Positions 5,729-6,986 of a stretch of DNA of 6,986 nt are shown here, piece after piece. Location of the stretch: assembly GCA_017390645.1 (NCBI GenBank), contig JAFPAZ010000025.1, positions 1 through 6,986 of the forward strand, in the 5' to 3' direction. A program made the translations under genes and the position numbers. How positions within the stretch are numbered: the stretch's first letter is position 1; the number at the start of each line of letters is the position of its first letter. The notes beneath the pieces were generated by a model. It was not told where the DNA came from. It searched no databases and saw nothing but the letters and a program-made list of their open reading frames with translations. This DNA is from Lachnospiraceae bacterium. GTDB lineage: Bacteria; Bacillota_A; Clostridia; Lachnospirales; Lachnospiraceae.

Positions 5729-6985
5729 TTAATGCATTTTTCTCTTTGAATGAATCATTTCCGACCAAAGATTTGGATGGAATAAAATTAACAACGGGAA
5801 TAATTCCAATCTTCCTGCCAGCATATCAAACATTAAAATATACTTGGAAAATGGACTGAAAAATCCGAAATTTCCTGTAGGGCCTACCAGTTCCAAGCCC
5901 GGACCGATATTATTCAGGGTGGCAATGACAGCTGTAAAATTCGTTATCAAATCATGCCCTTCAAAAGAAAGTGCAAAAATAGATAAGGTAAACAAAATGA
6001 TAAAAGTAATAAAATATACATTAATGGCTCTTACCACCTCGTGTTCCACCGGTTTTCCATCCATCTTAATTTTCTTAATACTCTTTGGATGAATGTAGGA
6101 ATGCAATTCCTTAAATACAGTCTTTATCATAATTACGATACGGGAAACCTTAATACCACCTCCGGTACTTCCGGCACAGGCACCAATAAACATTAAAAGT
6201 ACAAGAATGGTTCTGGATGTTTCCGGCCAAAGGTTAAAATCTGCAGTAGCAAATCCCGTAGAAGTAATAATGGAACCAACCTGAAAGGCTGCGTGCCTGA
6301 AACAGTCACCGACTTTCATACCGGTCTGAAGGATGTTAAGGAAGATTATGGCGGTGGAAATAAAAATAATGAGAAAATAGCACCGTACCTCTTCAATGCT
6401 AAAGGCTTTCTTAAATTCCTTTAAAAAGATAAAGTAATAGGCATTAAAATTGACACCGAACAAAATCATAAAGATGGTGACTACCCATTGAATGTATGGG
6501 GAATATCCCATTATGCTATCGTTTTTTATACCAAAACCACCAGTACCGGCAGTACCAAAAGATGTAGTAATGGCATCAAATAGTGGCATTTTGCCAAATA
6601 AAAGGAACACCATTTCAATTAAAGTTAATATAATGTAAATGATATATAAAAGCCGTGCAGTATAGCGAATCTTTGGAACCAATTTGCCTACGGAAGGACC
6701 GGGACTTTCCGCTCTCATAAGATTAATATTAGAGCCACCACTTAAAGGAATGATTGCTAAAAGGAAAACCAAAACTCCCATACCACCAATCCAGTGGGTA
6801 AAACTTCTCCAAAATATCGTACAATGAGACAAAGCCTCTACATCACTTAAAATGCTGGCACCAGTGGTAGTGAAACCAGAAATGGTTTCAAATAATGCGT
6901 CATGAAAGGCAGGAATTTCCCTGGTAAGCATAAATGGCAGACAGCCGAACAAACTAAGAAAAATCCAGCTTAGAGCAGTGGCAAC
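5729..6985 (-). CDS. trkH: TrkH/KtrB-family potassium uptake channel subunit (5' truncated by window edge)
   Basis: This is the membrane pore subunit of a Trk/Ktr K+ uptake system, which works with a cytoplasmic nucleotide-binding TrkA/KtrA partner not seen here. The frame is open to the window edge; 418 residues are visible, so roughly 60-70 N-terminal residues are missing compared with the usual 480 or so. The four pore-loop filter segments are all present: TTTGAS (visible residues 39-44), TAGTGGF (145-151), ITSTGFAT (240-247) and TLNNIGPGL (355-363). So are HWIGGMGV (64-71) and GSTGGGIKVSR (271-281), typical of TrkH rather than KtrB. The C-terminus (LAGRLELFPLLILF, then a basic tail ending KRKMH) is complete and stops at TAA 5731-5729. 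TTG at 6952 is internal. It is transcribed towards fic. No frameshift or internal stop is seen. Confidence 0.95.
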   Translation of the reverse strand, partial: VATALSWIFLSLFGCLPFMLTREIPAFHDALFETISGFTTTGASILSDVEALSHCTIFWRSFTHWIGGMGVLVFLLAIIPLSGGSNINLMRAESPGPSVGKLVPKIRYTARLLYIIYIILTLIEMVFLLFGKMPLFDAITTSFGTAGTGGFGIKNDSIMGYSPYIQWVVTIFMILFGVNFNAYYFIFLKEFKKAFSIEEVRCYFLIIFISTAIIFLNILQTGMKVGDCFRHAAFQVGSIITSTGFATADFNLWPETSRTILVLLMFIGACAGSTGGGIKVSRIVIMIKTVFKELHSYIHPKSIKKIKMDGKPVEHEVVRAINVYFITFIILFTLSIFALSFEGHDLITNFTAVIATLNNIGPGLELVGPTGNFGFFSPFSKYILMFDMLAGRLELFPLLILFHPNLWSEMIHSKRKMH

Positions 6986-6986
6986 A

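Noticed and set aside
5544..5768. 74-codon minus-strand frame across the tandem repeats as a gene
   Set aside because: It overlaps the end of trkH, its sequence is mostly repeat, and there is no clear ribosome binding site. I treat it as a by-product of a 33-bp period.
5844..6092. 82-codon plus-strand frame
   Set aside because: It lies wholly antisense to well-conserved trkH coding sequence, including the fourth pore-loop motif.

Overview
The window looks like ordinary chromosome from a low-GC Gram-positive bacterium, most likely a Clostridia/Lachnospiraceae-type Firmicute. This rests on AT-rich codon use, strong AAGGAG-like ribosome binding sites, a TTG start, U-tailed hairpin terminators and gene families common in that group. 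The taxonomic call is inference. No rRNA, tRNA, insertion sequence, integrase or CRISPR array is visible.

Layout. (1) Bases 2-340 hold the C-terminal part of an HxlR-type winged-helix regulator, closed by an intrinsic terminator at 324-365. (2) Bases 520-3116 are a compact three-gene ABC-2 exporter operon: one ATPase (TTG start at 520) and two paralogous six-helix permeases of 262 aa each. A candidate promoter lies at 388-416 and a near-perfect terminator at 3135-3168. The substrate cannot be read from the sequence. (3) A 237-bp non-coding leader (3169-3405) with candidate promoter elements and a small inverted repeat precedes a RimK-like ATP-grasp gene (3406-4347), which carries an in-frame 27-bp duplication in a Lys/Glu-rich insertion. 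(4) After 60 bp comes a Fic-domain gene (4408-5508) with an intact AMP-transferase motif, an N-terminal autoinhibitory motif and a C-terminal winged helix. A 16-bp palindrome lies just upstream of its start. (5) The fic/trkH convergent gap (5509-5728) contains three exact-length 33-bp tandem repeats and a terminator. (6) The minus strand from 5729 to the window end is most of a TrkH-type potassium channel subunit, truncated by the window edge.

How they may work together. The ABC genes clearly form one transport unit, and the neighbouring HxlR protein is a plausible but unproven regulator. The ATP-grasp and Fic genes are co-directional with no terminator between them, so co-transcription is possible. 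TrkH is an independent housekeeping K+ uptake gene. The least explained features are the 33-bp repeat block, the palindrome before fic, and the ATP-grasp insertion with its non-canonical metal-binding motif. No complete new defence or mobile system is evident.
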